DNA of 64,000 nucleotides from Rhizophagus irregularis. Its lineage: Eukaryota > Glomeromycota > Glomeromycetes > Glomerales > Glomeraceae. The stretch covers positions 1,488,001 to 1,552,000 of the forward strand of contig NC_089441.1 in the NCBI RefSeq assembly GCF_026210795.1, in the 5' to 3' direction. The translations under genes were made by a program, and so were the position numbers. Numbering within the stretch: position 1 is the stretch's first letter; every line of letters starts with the position of its first letter. Positions 22,666-35,433 of this stretch are shown here, in pieces. Under the pieces are notes generated by a model that worked only from the letters and a program-made list of their open reading frames with translations, ran no database searches and was not told the DNA's origin.

Positions 22666-23363
22666 GATTCCGTTTCACTTTTCTAACATTGTAAACAGAC
22701 ATCTCGGCAAAGGATGTTTACATTCTGAAATCATGTAAAATTTCAACATTCTTCCGTAATCGTAAAGCCTAACTTTGTTAATATATAAAAATATTTTATA
22801 TTTTGGAAAAAAATAATACATTATATCTATCCGATTTTAAATATATAATTTAATTCTGTGTTACGCCTCAACAAACTCAGTAACAGCATTTGCTTTCTCT
22901 GTACTTATTCTGCAACAGGACCTGAATCAAACATAAACGGGTTTATAGAGATTTTCTTAAGTTTTGCTATTATATAAATAAATAATTTTTAATTGTATTG
23001 TCTTCTTTCTTACAGTGCAGTTGATGATCTACATCACTTTTCGTATTATGAAATAATTTACGTCAATTTTACGTATTATTTTTTACTATGATGGTTTTAC
23101 ATCATTCTTACGCTAATTTCACGTTCATTTTTTTAGATCTATTTTTCCAACATAATATTTAATTCGCTGTTCAAAAATAAAGAAAATTTTGAGCTTAAAT
23201 CTTTGTTGAAACGTTTGAAAAATATTTAACGACTTTACAACAAATTGATATTGTACAAGTTCTTAGCGTTCTTTTCTTATAGATCATTATTTCTATATAC
23301 CTTTTATGTAAAAATAATTTTAAAAAAAGGAGTATATTAGTATTGAAAATTCCGGTTAAAAAT
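22666..23363. other. Intergenic upstream of the plus-strand BTB gene
   Basis: AT-rich. No N10 dyad was found in the 250 bp before the ATG at 23364, unlike in five of the paralogues. Confidence 0.4.
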
Positions 23364-24840
23364 ATGTCATATAATTTTGAATATGAAATACTCGAAGCGA
23401 TTAGAAATTTACTTAAAACAGAAACGGATTATAATGTTATTATTCAAGTTGGAGAAAAACCTAATTTTAAAGAATTTCATGCGCATTCTATTATATTACG
23501 TTGTAGGTCCAAATATTTTGATATAATATTTTCTGATAAAAATATTGAGAGAAAAGATGGAAAATATTTAATTAAGAAACCAAATATTTCTCCTCAAGCT
23601 TTTAACACTATTCTTAGGTGAGTTATTACATTACTAAAACAGTAAAAAATTTTTTTTGCAAGCTGACTTTGTTCGGTTAAATCGACATATTTATATTTTC
23701 TTTAGTTACCTTTATACTGGTCAATTTAATATTACTAATAAGACCGGAATTGAACTTTTGGATTTCATGATTATTTCTGATAGAATGATGTTGAAAAATT
23801 TAACAAATCTTACTGAAGATTATATAGTTAAAAATCATCAACGATTCATGCAAAATGATCCAGTTAAAATTCTCCAAGTTATTTATTATCATAAATTTGT
23901 AAATTTACAAGAATTTTATTTGAGTAAAATTTGTGCTGAACCAAAAATTTTATTCGGTTCTGATAAATTCGTTAAATTATCCGCTCCTTTATTGGAAATT
24001 ATTTTAAAGCGCGATGATTTAAATTTAGAAGAAATTGAAATCTGGGAAAATTTAATTAAATGGGGTTTAGCACAAGAACAAGTACGTAATCAAGATGTCA
24101 CTAAATGGAACCAAGATGATATTAGTATCTTCAAAGGGGTTCTTTATAAATTTATCCCTTTAATTAGATTTTATGAAATATCTACTAGAGATTATTTCAA
24201 CAAAATTAAACCCTACGAAGAAATTTTACCTAAAGAATTAAAAGATGATATTTTAAAATCTTATATGGTTCCCGAATACAAACCTATATATACGCCAAGG
24301 AATCTTAATACTGACTCTACTGACTCTATTATGATTAATCGGGAACATCTTAGACTCTTTTCAAATTGGATAGATAGAAAAAAAGAAAAGGTTAACTATA
24401 AATTTAATCTTTTATATAGAGCTAGCAGGGATAGTAATACAGCTGCAGCTTTTCATGCTAAATGTGATAACAAGGGAGCTACTATAGTTGTAGCAAAAAT
24501 TAATTGCTCAAATCAAATAGTTGGAGGATATAATCCATTTTCTTGGGATTCAAGTGACACTAATATGGCTTCAAAAGATAGTTTTGTGTTCTCAATTGCA
24601 GATAAGAATAATATTCAAGGTGCAAATGTTGTTTACAGCAATGGTAATCATTATTCCATACGAAGTTATTCGCTATTTGGACCAGCATTTGGGTATGAAG
24701 ATTTATTTCTAAATTATAATACTGGTCGGAATATTTGGAATCATTATTATAATCACGTACATAGTTCTTATCCTACATTTTACCTACCAAAACGTATGAA
24801 AGTAGATGATTACGAAGTATTTCAAGTTATTAAAAAATAA
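23364..24840 (+). CDS. BTB-BACK-TLDc protein, 462 aa
   Basis: Exons 23364-23617 and 23706-24840, with an 88-nt intron (GTGAGT...TTTAG) in phase 2. Coding length 1389 nt. The start is the ATG at 23364 (MSYNFEYEI), which aligns with the paralogues. BTB contains DYNVIIQVGEKPNFKEFHAH. BACK contains FMQNDPVKILQVIYY and LLEIILKRDDLNLEEIE. TLDc contains FSNWIDRKKEK, RASRDSNTAAAFHAKC, GGYNPFSWDSSD and YEVFQVIKK. It is the first of the cluster on the plus strand and stands tail to tail with nothing nearby. The reading frame is fully intact, and a 63-codon overlapping frame inside it is not a gene. Confidence 0.92.
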
Positions 24841-25249
24841 CCATATTGATTGCGTGTACCATATTTCTTATTTGGTAAAGTTTATATAACAATTATATTT
24901 TATTATATAGGTGAATAATGTGAAGGTATTATTGTCAGTATTCATTAAATTAATAATAAAATTTCGAATTTTTTGATAAATTATACTACAGATTTTATAT
25001 AACATAATATTATTTGCAAGATATAACCTGTACAATTTCCAGTTCAAAGCACGTTGTCCTGAGTATACTGTATACCAGTAAAATAATTAAAAACGAATAT
25101 AAACAATTACTATGATTTTCTTAGAGATCGGCCACCATAAAACGCACTAAATAAAAAAAGGTTTCTTGAGCATAATACATTGTAAAACATTTTTAATATT
25201 TTTAATTAAAATTAAAAAAAAAATTACAATTTTAATTACTATTATTAAT
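24841..25249. other. Intergenic, nothing recognised
   Basis: AT-rich downstream region of the preceding gene. Confidence 0.4.
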
Positions 25250-25560
25250 ATACCTCATTTAAATAATCAGCCGAAATATTATTTAATCTTTTCAAAGCTA
25301 CTTTTATAGGTTCAGATTCTTTTTCTATCATTTTGTTTAACATCTTTTACTTCACTGTTCAATCCAAGTTGCAGAGTACACTTTGACGGCAAATCCACAT
25401 TCACTAATTTGTTTAAATTTAAGAAATAATGGGTATTTCTCACCAACATACATAATAACAACTATTTTGAATTATAAATTGTATCCTTGATAAATTCATT
25501 TATATAATTATTCCCATTGGTCCATCCTTCAATCAACAACGAGGAACACATTCTTTACAC
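25250..25560 (-). pseudogene. Kinase exon 1 relic
   Basis: On the minus strand this segment matches block by block the first exon of the kinase gene at 50035-51503. Matching blocks are the donor-side TACCTCATTTAAATA, GAAATATT, ATAGGTTCAG, AAATAATGGGTA, AAATTGTATCCTTGATAAAT and GTCCATCCTTCAATCA. Indels break the frame, and the exon 2 catalytic part is absent. It ends at the border of a CACTG-ended element that starts at 25608. It is probably a truncated duplicate carried to or left at this site. Confidence 0.7.
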
Positions 25561-26556
25561 CATGGATTACAATTATTATGATCTATATATACTAAATTTG
25601 AATCATTCACTGGTCGAAGTGGGGGGGATCTGCATGAAATTTATAGCTCGGAAATTGCCAGCACATTTACTCATTTTGAGCGCCATTAAGAAATTTCCAT
25701 TAAATTAGACTTACGGATTGAAATGGTGAAATTTATCGTAAATTTAATAAGTGGAAATCCAATTGATTGATTTATAGTGTATAAATTTCAAATAAATCTT
25801 TAACAAATTTAACAATAAAATTTAACATCATTTATTTAAATATGATAACTCTTTATTATGTAAAGTGTTTATTGAGAACCACAAATTTTTATTGGTGTGT
25901 GTACATGTGACATGACAGAGAAACACCTATTGCGTAGGCTCCTTTGCTTCGCTTTAGCCAATCAGATTATTCAATAAATTCATTAATGAAATAAACTCCT
26001 TTACTCCTTTTTTAACTTATTGTATTTAATAGTGGAGAAACTTTTCTATTGTTAGATTAATATAGGAATGATCGGCATTCGTTCACGATATAATCGATAT
26101 ATATCTTTTAAAATTTAAATTAAACAAACTTTTATTCTCTTTCTCATAAAAACACAAAAATTTGATTAAATAATAAAATATCAACATTAACTTTCTTGTT
26201 AATATTTATATTGAAATTTATAAAGTTATGTGACAAATGCAAAAGTGCGCTTGTCTCAAGAAAAACATTTTGTCGTTAAGAATTATTCTATTGTGAAGTC
26301 CACGATGTCATCAGCTTTATTTACTGCAAAGATAAACGCAAAATAATTAAGCAGCACATGAAAAATTCATTACTTTGCTTTTTTCTAATTAATTACTTTT
26401 CTAGGTCTTCAGTTTGGTCACACGGGTCAGTTGTACAGACTGATTTTAATGACAATTGCTTCTTTTAGGTCCTTTCACATGGTTTCTCCTGGAAATGATA
26501 AGTAGCGCCAAAGTTGAATATAATTTTTTTACTAATTTTATTTCTAGCGATTTTTA

Positions 26557-26697
26557 TTAGTCCGGGGTATAGCGAAGGACTATATAATTCTACGCAGTAT
26601 AACTCAAGATGTCCAGATGTCCGCCCACTTGATAATTTAGTCTATGCTGATTGGCTGCATAAAAAGTCACTTGGTAGGTTACTCCGGACTTAACAAC
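26557..26697. mobile_element. Small element with TTAGTCCGG ends, copy 2
   Basis: From TTAGTCCGGGGTATAGCG to ACTCCGGACTTAAC. The terminal TTAGTCCGG and CCGGACTTAA are inverted copies. It is related to 22532-22665 and is nested in the CACTG element. Confidence 0.5.
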
Positions 26698-26774
26698 AGT
26701 TTCCGTTCCCTAGTTTATTTAAACTAATTATTTCCTTTATTACTAATTACTAATTATTTTTTTATTTTTTTTTT

Positions 26775-26973
26775 CCCTATAAAAAATTTTTATCCGAATA
26801 TTTCCATTATTTCTCCATGTCTTTCGTAAAAATTCCGTGAAAATGATACATTCACAGATATCCGTGTTAGCGAGATGAAAATTTCCATGATTTAAGGCTA
26901 TTAATTCCATGAAAATGATACATTCATGGAAAAAACATGGAAAGATAAAACACGGATCAGATTTTTTACAGGG
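26775..26973. mobile_element. 199-bp element with CCCTATAAAAAA inverted ends
   Basis: The left end is CCCTATAAAAAATTTTTATC and the right end GATCAGATTTTTTACAGGG. The interior repeats CCATGAAAATGATACATTCA-like words in both directions. No coding capacity. It shares its terminal motif with 5972-6139 and 53053-54516. Confidence 0.6.
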
Positions 26974-26999
26974 TTTGTAACGCATTTCTTTATTAATTT

Positions 27000-27440
27000 A
27001 GGATAGTCACATCAATTTACAGAAATACCTAGATTCATTCGTGCAACACAAAATGCCTCTATAACAAAAAATAATCTATCCTAATACAAAAATTCACAAA
27101 AAACACTACAAACCTATAACTAATCTCTCCAAACCAATATAGGCGAATCCCCTCAGTAAAACGGAAACACTGACTAAGTCTAACGAAAGATTCCTACTCG
27201 TTAACGGGTAGCCCGACCTTTTCCAACCTCAAGGACCCGCAACCCTTCCGACCTATAAAATCAAATATTAGTAAATTCCCCGATCCACTCCTACGTTCTT
27301 CATCCAAACCAATGAGATCCGACAGGGCACCTAAATTTGTTTCTCGAAAAAATTTTTTCATGCAAGCACGAGACTTGAGAATAAGGTTCCCTGATCGTCA
27401 CTCTTACGTTCCCAAAGCACTCCTACACCTAACCAATTCC
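27000..27440. repeat. C-rich, unassigned dispersed-repeat-like segment
   Basis: This stretch inside the CACTG element is richer in C and G than its flanks and shows recurring CACTCCTAC and CTCTTACG words. It contains no long open frame in either direction. It may be an inserted retroelement remnant. No family was recognised. Confidence 0.3.
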
Positions 27441-29309
27441 TACTAATTACTAATTATTAATTTTTTTCCCTTCTTAATTCAATTACCAAGTATTACTGAT
27501 TTCTAATTATTTATTAAATTTCCTCTGTCTTAGGTTCACGCAGAAACGCATTAAATTTAATTATGAAACTTTTGAATATATCTTAGGTTCGTTTTCTCTT
27601 GGGTTTGAAATGAATAATCATTTGTTTTAGTGATGCAGTAGCTTGGTAAAGTGTAAGTTTTTCTTTTCATGAATTTAATACGTTCTAAAGTAAACTATGT
27701 AATTTTACTCATACTAATTTTGTATGTTTAATTAAGATTTAATTCCGCCATGAGATTCTAGGAGAATAGCAAATGTGAGAAGTGGAACTTCGCTATTATT
27801 CTTTTTTTAGTTTTAGTTTGTGTCTTTATGGAAAAGATAAGTTATCTTACTTATTTTGGCTTTTTTTTTTGTTTTTTGTTCTATCGTTCACATGATTTTT
27901 AATCGTGAAGATTCTTCACACCAGTTGCATCTATGATGCAGATGCAATGCGATCTCTGTGTGACATTTTATTTTGCTACAGTAAATGAACCGGTACCTCT
28001 ATTTATTTTTCCAAAATAAATGTGAGAAAAAATGCCTAAGAACAATCAATAATATCAAACTGTTATGAAGACATGAAAACTTTGCAATTCTAAGATCGTC
28101 AGGAATTAGATGTTTCGCAAAAAGAGATCACCAAACAAAAAAGGTTTGCCACTCACTCAAGAAAATGTATTTAAAAATAAAAAAATGGCAAAACATCACT
28201 TTCAATTGTTTCATTATTCTTAGTGGTCAGTTTAATTCTATAGCTCATGAATGGACCAGTTAACACGCTTCAAACTGCAAGCTGCTGGGATCGCTAATTA
28301 ACAACATTCCTCTTGATATTCAATAGGCGTATGCAATCACAGGCCATTTATTTCAATGGGGATCCTTCTGAAGATTTATATCATATTATCGCATACCACC
28401 ACCAGTTAAAATTTTTTTCTCAGTCGCACAGATTGATTAGTTGATCGGTTACGCCGTGAATAGTTTCAATTGCATTGGTTCGTGATCACGATACTTATAC
28501 TAGATATTGATATATAGAGAATATATTATACTGTATATTTATTATATCTATTATTAATTGACTTCGTTAGTATTCCTTAATTATATTTCAAATATAAATG
28601 GAATTTTATTGACATTTCTTTATAGTGTAATAATAATTTCTAATACATTTATTATTAATATATCAACTACATATTCGCAAATACAAATTGAATTTCATTT
28701 ATATTTCCTTATGATTTATAAAATTGCGCCTCAATATACCATAAATGTAAATGACATATAAACAAAATTTATTGTAATTTCAAGTGAATTTATTATTGTG
28801 GAAATTTGCTAATTTCAAATGGTATATAAATCCTATGGAAATTGGACAAGTTTACAACTAATTTCCATGACATAAATTCTTATTAGATTTAATTGAAATT
28901 GCTGGTAAATGGGCCATGTATATAAAATTTCTCGGTTGTAAATTTCATGCAGATCCCCTCATTTCGACCAGTGATTGTCAGAAAAATTTAGTTATTAATT
29001 CAGATTCTACTTGAATTTCATTATTTATACTAATTATTAGATTTATATTTTGAAATACTTTGTGGTTTGCTACAAAAAAAAAAAATTGGCATAATTTTTT
29101 ATATACTGTACCTTATGTCAACGAGGATAAAAAATTTAATAATGTAAGATGATATAATATTAAGATGATATAATATTAATTAATTTCGATATATAAATCT
29201 CGTACATCGGTGCCTCTTTAAGAAGAAATTACAATTTTCTTTTTAATTTATAATAATAAAATTAACTTTTTTTTATTTACATATAATAGTTTAAATCTCA
29301 AAATAGGTT

Positions 29310-29550
29310 GTCAAGATTCTTCCATTGAAATTCTTCAAAAGGTTTGTTATCTCAAATCTCTTAAATTTTTTAATAATTTAAAAGAATTTTGTTTGATAAC
29401 GATCTGTTTTAAACCTGAAATATTATGACTCTGCCAATTTTGCAAATTGTATAGATAGAAAAAAGGAAAGCTTAACTACTAATTTGATCTTAGTAAAGAT
29501 GGCAATACAGCTGCAACATTTATTTCATGCTAAATATCTTTTATAATATT
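29310..29550 (+). pseudogene. BACK-TLDc relic of the BTB gene family
   Basis: The plus strand reads IEILQKV, LKEFCLITICFKPEIL (BACK helices), then, after loss of sequence and in other frames, FANCIDRKKGKLNY and SKDGNTAA with FHAK, which are the start of TLDc. Stops and gaps lie between the blocks, and BTB and the TLDc end are missing. It is a clearly dead member of the family, about 650 bp upstream of a live one. Confidence 0.7.
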
Positions 29551-30195
29551 TAATATATATATATTATATATATTCAGTTATAATAAATCTATTAACAAAA
29601 ATATAAATCAAATAATTACTTTGGACAATTTTTAAAATGAAATTTTTATCTTGCAAGAAAGATCAAATTTAGCGATGGACTTATAAAAATTTCCTTTAAG
29701 TTTATCAAAAAATTAGTTAATGCCAAATGATCGAATATCATTTAATATTTGACTATCATTGAATTTTGCCATTTTGATCATTACTAATTTACTGTTAGGA
29801 ATGAATTATGATAAATATAACTTAATAAAATATACAAGAAACTTTCAGAATAAACTAATAACAACATTTATTTTAGAATTCGCATTACATACAGTAAGAC
29901 TATTATTTTTTTTTACTAATGCGATAGCGAGATACGCTTACACTTAAATATAAGTAACAAACATTATTATTAAATCTTTTTGCATTATTTGCGAATAATT
30001 CTATAACTCCATCAATTATAGTGCAACAATTAAATGATTCAGAATTTTAAGGATTTGTTGAGGTTTCGCATAGTCACATGATTATGGTTTCGAAGAAAAC
30101 TTTATTAGATAGAGCAAAAGAAATATATCTTAGGCTGAATTTAAGCCGATCGGAAATTATAGAATTATTAATTATTATAATCATTCTAATTGGTT

Positions 30196-30211
30196 CGGAG
30201 AGTTTTATCCG
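30196..30211 (+). promoter_or_regulatory. CGG-N10-CCG dyad after ATTGG
   Basis: ATTGG at 30189-30193 (inverted CCAAT), CGG at 30196-30198 and CCG at 30209-30211, ten bases apart, about 120-130 bp before the ATG at 30328. It is followed by ATTTAACTTTATTAATATAG, which is also found in the promoter of the gene at 40684-42184. Confidence 0.5.
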
Positions 30212-30327
30212 GGATTTAACTTTATTAATATAGATCTTCAATTTCATTGTCTCAACTCCTTCTTGCGTAAAAAAAAAAATTTTTTTTAAAAAAAAATTTT
30301 GATATTAAGGAATTTCAATTTAAAAAT

Positions 30328-31785
30328 ATGTCGCATAATTTTATATCTAAAGTAACTGAAGCGCTTGGACAATTACTTGTAACAGAAACGGATTATAATG
30401 TTATTGTTCACATTGGAAAAGAACCTAATTCAAAAGAATTTCATGCGCATTCTATTATCTTACGCTGTAGGTCCGAATATTTCAATAACCTGTTTTCTAC
30501 AAAAAATATTGAAGAAAGTGATGGAAAATATATAATTAAGAGACCAAATATTTCTCCTCAAGCTTTTGACATTATTCTTAAGTGAGTAGCTGCATGTCTC
30601 TAAAAATAAAATTTTTATAATAGACTTATTTCTATTACTTCATATAGGTACTTTTATACCGGTAAAATTAACATTACTAACGAAACTGGAACCGAACTTT
30701 TAGATCTTATGATTGCTTCTGATGAATGTATGTTGGAAAAATTATCTAAACTTACCGAAGACTTTATTGTTAAAGAACAACAACAATTTTTGCAAAATGA
30801 CCCAGTCGGAATTCTTCAAATTATTTATTGTCGTAAAACATTTGTTGAGTTGCAAAAATATTGTTTGGATAGAATCTGTTCTGATTCAAATAATTTATTC
30901 GAATCTGATAAATTCACTCAATTACCTGCTCCTTTATTGGAAATTATTTTAAAGCGTGATGACTTGAAATTAGAAGAAATTGAAATTTGGGATAATTTAA
31001 TCAAATGGGGATTGGCGCAAGAACAAACTCTTAATAAAAACGTCACTAGATGGAACCAAAATGATATTAATACCTTTAAAAAGATTCTTGACAAATTTAT
31101 TCCTTTAATTAGATTTTACGATATATCCGCTAGAGATTACTTCAATAAAGTTAAACCCTACGAAGAAATTTTACCTAAAGAATTAAGAGATGATATTTTA
31201 AAATCTTATATGATTTCTGAATACAAACCTATATATACGCCAAGACATCTTTATATTGACTCCATTATGATCAATCGGAAACAGCTTACAATTTTTGCAA
31301 ATTGGATTGATAAAATGAAAGAAAACGTCACATATATTAATGATATTCCTTATAAATTTAATCTTTTATATAGAGCTAGCAGAGATGGAAATACAGCTGC
31401 AGCATTTCACGCTAAATGTGATGATAAAGGAGCTACTATAGTTGTAGTAAAAATTACTAATTCAGAACAAATAGTTGGAGGATATAATCCACTTAAATGG
31501 GATTCAAGTAATAGTAGAAAGCAAACAAATGATAGTTTTATTTTTTCATTTTCATATAGAAGTAACCTTCAGACTGCAAATGTAGTTTACAGTCAAAATA
31601 ATGATCATTCTATTCAATGTTATTCATATTGTGGTCCAGTATTTGGTTTAAATGATTTATATATAAATTATGATGATGATCCTTACAATTGGTACCATGA
31701 TGGATCATCATCTTATCCTACAATTAACATACCGAACTGTACAAATGTAGATGATTATGAAGTATTTCAGGTTATTAAAATATAA
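30328..31785 (+). CDS. BTB-BACK-TLDc protein, 463 aa
   Basis: Exons 30328-30581 and 30648-31785, with a 66-nt phase-2 intron. Coding length 1392 nt. BTB contains DYNVIVHIGKEPNSKEFHAH. BACK contains FLQNDPVGILQIIYC and LLEIILKRDDLKLEEIE. TLDc contains FANWIDKMKENVTY, RASRDGNTAAAFHAKC, GGYNPLKWDSSNSR and DYEVFQVIKI. It is the closest visible relative of the gene at 40684-42184: not only the coding regions but also about 170 bp of promoter and 5' leader match, and the two genes face each other. This suggests an inverted duplication later split by transposons. Confidence 0.92.
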
Positions 31786-32064
31786 TCAGTATTTTGGTAT
31801 TTATTATATACATAAATAGGCCTAAGAAAAATGTTTTTTTTTTTAATACCTGTTATATTTAATGGACCCAAATGCATGCCAAAAAACCTACTACTGATGT
31901 GCTTATATTCAGGACTTTATGATAGTATAATATTATAAAGTAGTATAGATTACTGAAACCACTTATTTATATAAAATACGCACAACTTTTTTAGACCCAT
32001 ATAATTTTTCTAAGTGTAAATATACAAAATTGTATATTTAGTTATCTACAGATTTTTTTCAAGT

Positions 32065-33430
32065 TATTTTTATTATTATTATTTTTTTTATGCTTCCGAG
32101 TGTATAAACTGAATAACTACGTCTCCCTAAGACCACTTTATACCAAATAAAGTGCCAGTTGACTCACTGGAATCTAAAGACGGTTTGCAAGAAAGAAAGA
32201 AAGAAAGAAAAATAAACTAAATATATAAAAAAACAAAAATCCTATATATATTGTATAAAAAATAAAATTAAATAGTAAAATTTGATAAAATTTCATTGTA
32301 AGAAAAAGAATCTATTGTTATATTGTGATCGTCGAACAACAATGCATCTCTATAAGAAAACCAACTACCTGAATGCAAAAAATTTGACGAGTACCATCTA
32401 ATATGGGCCTGTGTGTCGAAGTAGTTATCGTGGTCCTTAATACTGTATATGCCGGAGGAAATCACCAGCATCCTTTTTTTGTGAGACGGGTATTGAGATC
32501 CATAATTAATTTTTTTTTTTGTGATATTCATACTCTTTTCCTAGTTTTGAACGCTGTCTGGCATTTATGCCATGTCGCCTCTTGTAGGTCTTTGTGAAAA
32601 AAGTAGATATATTGAAGAAAAATCTTTGTACATAATTTGTGTTTACCAAAATAGTTGTGGAATAAGAAAGATAATATGTTGGTATTATATGGTGAATTAA
32701 TAGGAATACTGGGTGATCGTGATCAAAGATCGGTCATTCATTAGATGCCTCGTTAATATTCTTAAACAATGATGAATTATTGACTCGGTAGGGTATGTCT
32801 GATGTGAATGAGCTGTCACTATTGTTTGTCAAAATATTTTTTAATATTTCTTCGTATTTGTTAAAACTTGGATAATCTCGTGCTTAGAGAGGGTATTACT
32901 CCATGTTCTGACATTTCTGTCAATAATATATAAATTGTCCTATTGTCTGTAGTTAGACATTCTTTTTTTTGCCAGTTGGTCAGCTTCATTGTTGTAATTA
33001 TCATTGGCGAGCGCTTGGACTTTATATAGAGATATGAATATATGATAAGGTTGTTTTGTTGAATAAGTAAAAATATGAGTTTCCATATTAAAAAATTATT
33101 AATTTTTAATTGTCATCTGGTACTAATATTTGATGTGTGATATATTTGTTGAATGCATGTATACAATTTGCGGAATCACTATATATGCCTGTGAGGAGTG
33201 TAATTATTAATTAAGGCGGTGAGATTCAGATTTCGTTGATGATGGTAAGAATTTAGTACTTCCGTTGAATGAAATTTTTGGTGCCGATGGGCTTGTTTGT
33301 ATCCATCCTAAACCTGATCTACAATCTGCAGAACCTACAGTATGTTTTAATTTGTAGTTTGTTGTCATCGCATGAGTTTGATACAGTCTTTGAGGCACAG
33401 GTGCGATAATGCTGTGCTTCAATTTGTATG
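32065..33430 (-). mobile_element. LINE 3' part with RNase H domain (degraded)
   Basis: Minus-strand reading gives an RNase H fold. SADCRSGLGWIQT marks the first strand, STKSES the Glu region, GIYSDSANCIHAF the third acidic motif, and KVQALANDNYNNEADQLA the final helix (Asn-x-x-Ala-Asp). Frameshifts separate these blocks. A C-terminal open stretch follows at 32268-32531 (NFLHSGSWFSYRDALLF). Beyond its stop come a GAAA/TTTC simple repeat at 32190-32211, a 3' untranslated-like part and, near 32065-32095, an A-rich tail with AATAAT repeats on the minus strand. This order fits the 3' end of a non-LTR retrotransposon with RNase H. No intact reverse transcriptase is seen. Confidence 0.75.
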
Positions 33431-33677
33431 AGTGGAATGCAATAAATTTGAGACTGTGTAAAGGTTTGCAGAGACTTGGAAAGGTTTGTCAATTCGTTGC
33501 TTGAAGTATTTGTATTCAGTAGAACTTCTGTTGAAGATTCTAAATAATAATAAATTCTTAGTGATCACGCATTTAGGGTGCAAAATTGTGCAGATAGTAT
33601 GAGTTTAAATGGCAACCATTGCATTTGGTTAAGTTATCACGGCGTGGTGTTTGGATTAGTATAATTTTGATTGTGTT

Positions 33678-34800
33678 CTATATGTGTGATTGACAAATCA
33701 CTTGTGGAGTCTTGTGATAGAGATTTCCCATGATGAGACCATTCATTTGTCGGAAATAAAGTTTTTGTTGGATTTTAATTTGGGTGATTTGTGGTTTTGA
33801 AGTCGAATAACTGGTGGTCACAAAGCGGTTTTGATAATCTTCGGTGGTTGCTGAGAATATGGTTTTCTTCAAGTTCCATGAACCATGAAGGGATTTTATC
33901 CTTATAATTGCGTTTGTTATTGATTTTGATTTCTTTCCATGTAAGCAAGTAACATCCATCACTTGTCGCAAGTTTGATCCATGTATAAAATATTCTTTTT
34001 CTTTAGAGATTCTATTTGAGTAAGATTTTGTAAAAGGTTCTAACTGGTGTATTGCCCTCACGTAATGTCTTCTATATATAGAGTTGAACGTTTCAGATAA
34101 CATTGTCTGAGTTGTATAGTTTCCAATATCTGTAGTTGTACTGAGTGATAGAGCTGACGTCAAAACGGCATCTTGGTTTATAGTCAAAGAGATTGATATT
34201 GTAAGTATCACGATAATAGAAAAAAGGGTTGCCAGAAGTACCTGGAGGTAAAAGAGGTAGAGATTTTTTCTTTTTATTACACTTTTTCAATATGGTGCAA
34301 CCAGTTTTCGCTTGTTGTTTGTCTTTTTTGAATTCACCGAGCCAATACCTATAATATAATAGTTGTCATTTGTAGCCTAATATGTATTTCTGTGGTAAAT
34401 GTTGAATCTGTTTAAAACAGTAGGGTTGGGTAGATGTGATGTTGGGCTATTTAAGATATAGGGTTTGAGATTTCCCCAGTGGTTTTCTTGTTTGAGTACG
34501 CTTTGTGTGAGACAGTTCCATCGTGTTGTTTGTTAAGGTAATCTAACAATATCGAATTTAAGTTTGGAGTATTTTTTGTAATAAATACGTCCTGTTCTAA
34601 TGTTGTCTTTATCAGTAGGATTGACTATAATTTTTTTTAACTCAGAGTTATGATCTCCTAAACTAGAGTTATATTTTCTGGTGTAACTAATCCCTAGGCA
34701 GTTACAATGAATTTCTTTGGCATTTTTCTAATTCCTTGTCTAACACTCCTATTTATACCCTTTCACGTATGGCAATTCACCATATAACTTTCTGATCTAA
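33678..34800 (-). pseudogene. Unknown multi-copy ORF family, copy A (decayed)
   Basis: Minus-strand blocks LPPGTSGNPFFYYRDTYNIN and RCRFDVSSITQYNY match copy B (35755-37041) at NFNGNPCSYYHQTYNIN and RRRFDVSSISHFNY. Upstream, GISYTRKYN and IRTGRIYYKKYSKLKFD match GITYDVSIK and SKTRLYYKEYDNFKVN of copy B. The part nearest the LINE (33678-34100; RLSKPLCDHQLF) has no counterpart in copy B. Many frameshifts. Function not recognised. Confidence 0.5.
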
Positions 34801-35433
34801 ATAAAATGTCAAATTATTTCTATAATTTCAAATTAGAAATATTTACTTAACCAATAATTTACAAAAATAGTTTTACGTCATTGCGGACCACATTAATTCC
34901 AAATAAACCCTATTTGATGATATTGATGGTATTGACGATAGTTTAAGGTCAATTCCGGACTGCAGTAAATAAAAAAAACTTAAAAATTTATACACTTAAA
35001 TAAATATAATACTGCACCCCACAATTAATAAATTCACTAGATTTATTTATTTATTTTTTGTGAAGTTTGGATAGATAATTAAACAGGATATATACCCTCG
35101 AAAGGGATTTTATCCTACTTCTTACTATCATCCATTACATAATGGACCCGAACTTCTATATAAAAAGTATCTAGTTTAATCCTATGCTACTACCAACATG
35201 GGAATAAACGATGAATTCAAGGATGAACAAAACAAAAAAAGGAGTTCAAGTCTATCACCATTTTTCTTTTAACTAACAAATACTAGTTATTGTATGTAAA
35301 TACTGTCATATACAAAATAATGTAATATATATAGGTCCATGATTGTTTTTTAAGTATAAGAACAAATAATAAAAAAAAAGACGAACAAAAAATACTACTA
35401 TATGTATATGTTTAAAAAAAAAAATTATAAAAG

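Larger units (their letters stand above)
25608..28973. mobile_element. CACTG-ended (EnSpm/CACTA-like) element, 3.4 kb, degraded
   Basis: The left end begins CACTGGTCGAAGTGGGG and continues with GATCTGCATGAAATTTA. The right end is the inverted copy (TAAATTTCATGCAGATCC ... TTCGACCAGTG). Together the ends match over about 35 bp. ATT occurs directly outside both ends (25605-25607 and 28974-28976), as expected from the 3-bp target duplication of CACTA elements. Subterminal AAATTTC/GAAATTT words recur near both ends, also usual in this group. The interior contains other small elements and no transposase frame, so it is non-autonomous or eroded. Confidence 0.6.

Noticed and set aside
30713-30952. 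Second open frame inside the BTB-BACK-TLDc gene
   Set aside because: It overlaps the BACK region in another frame and has no conserved content.
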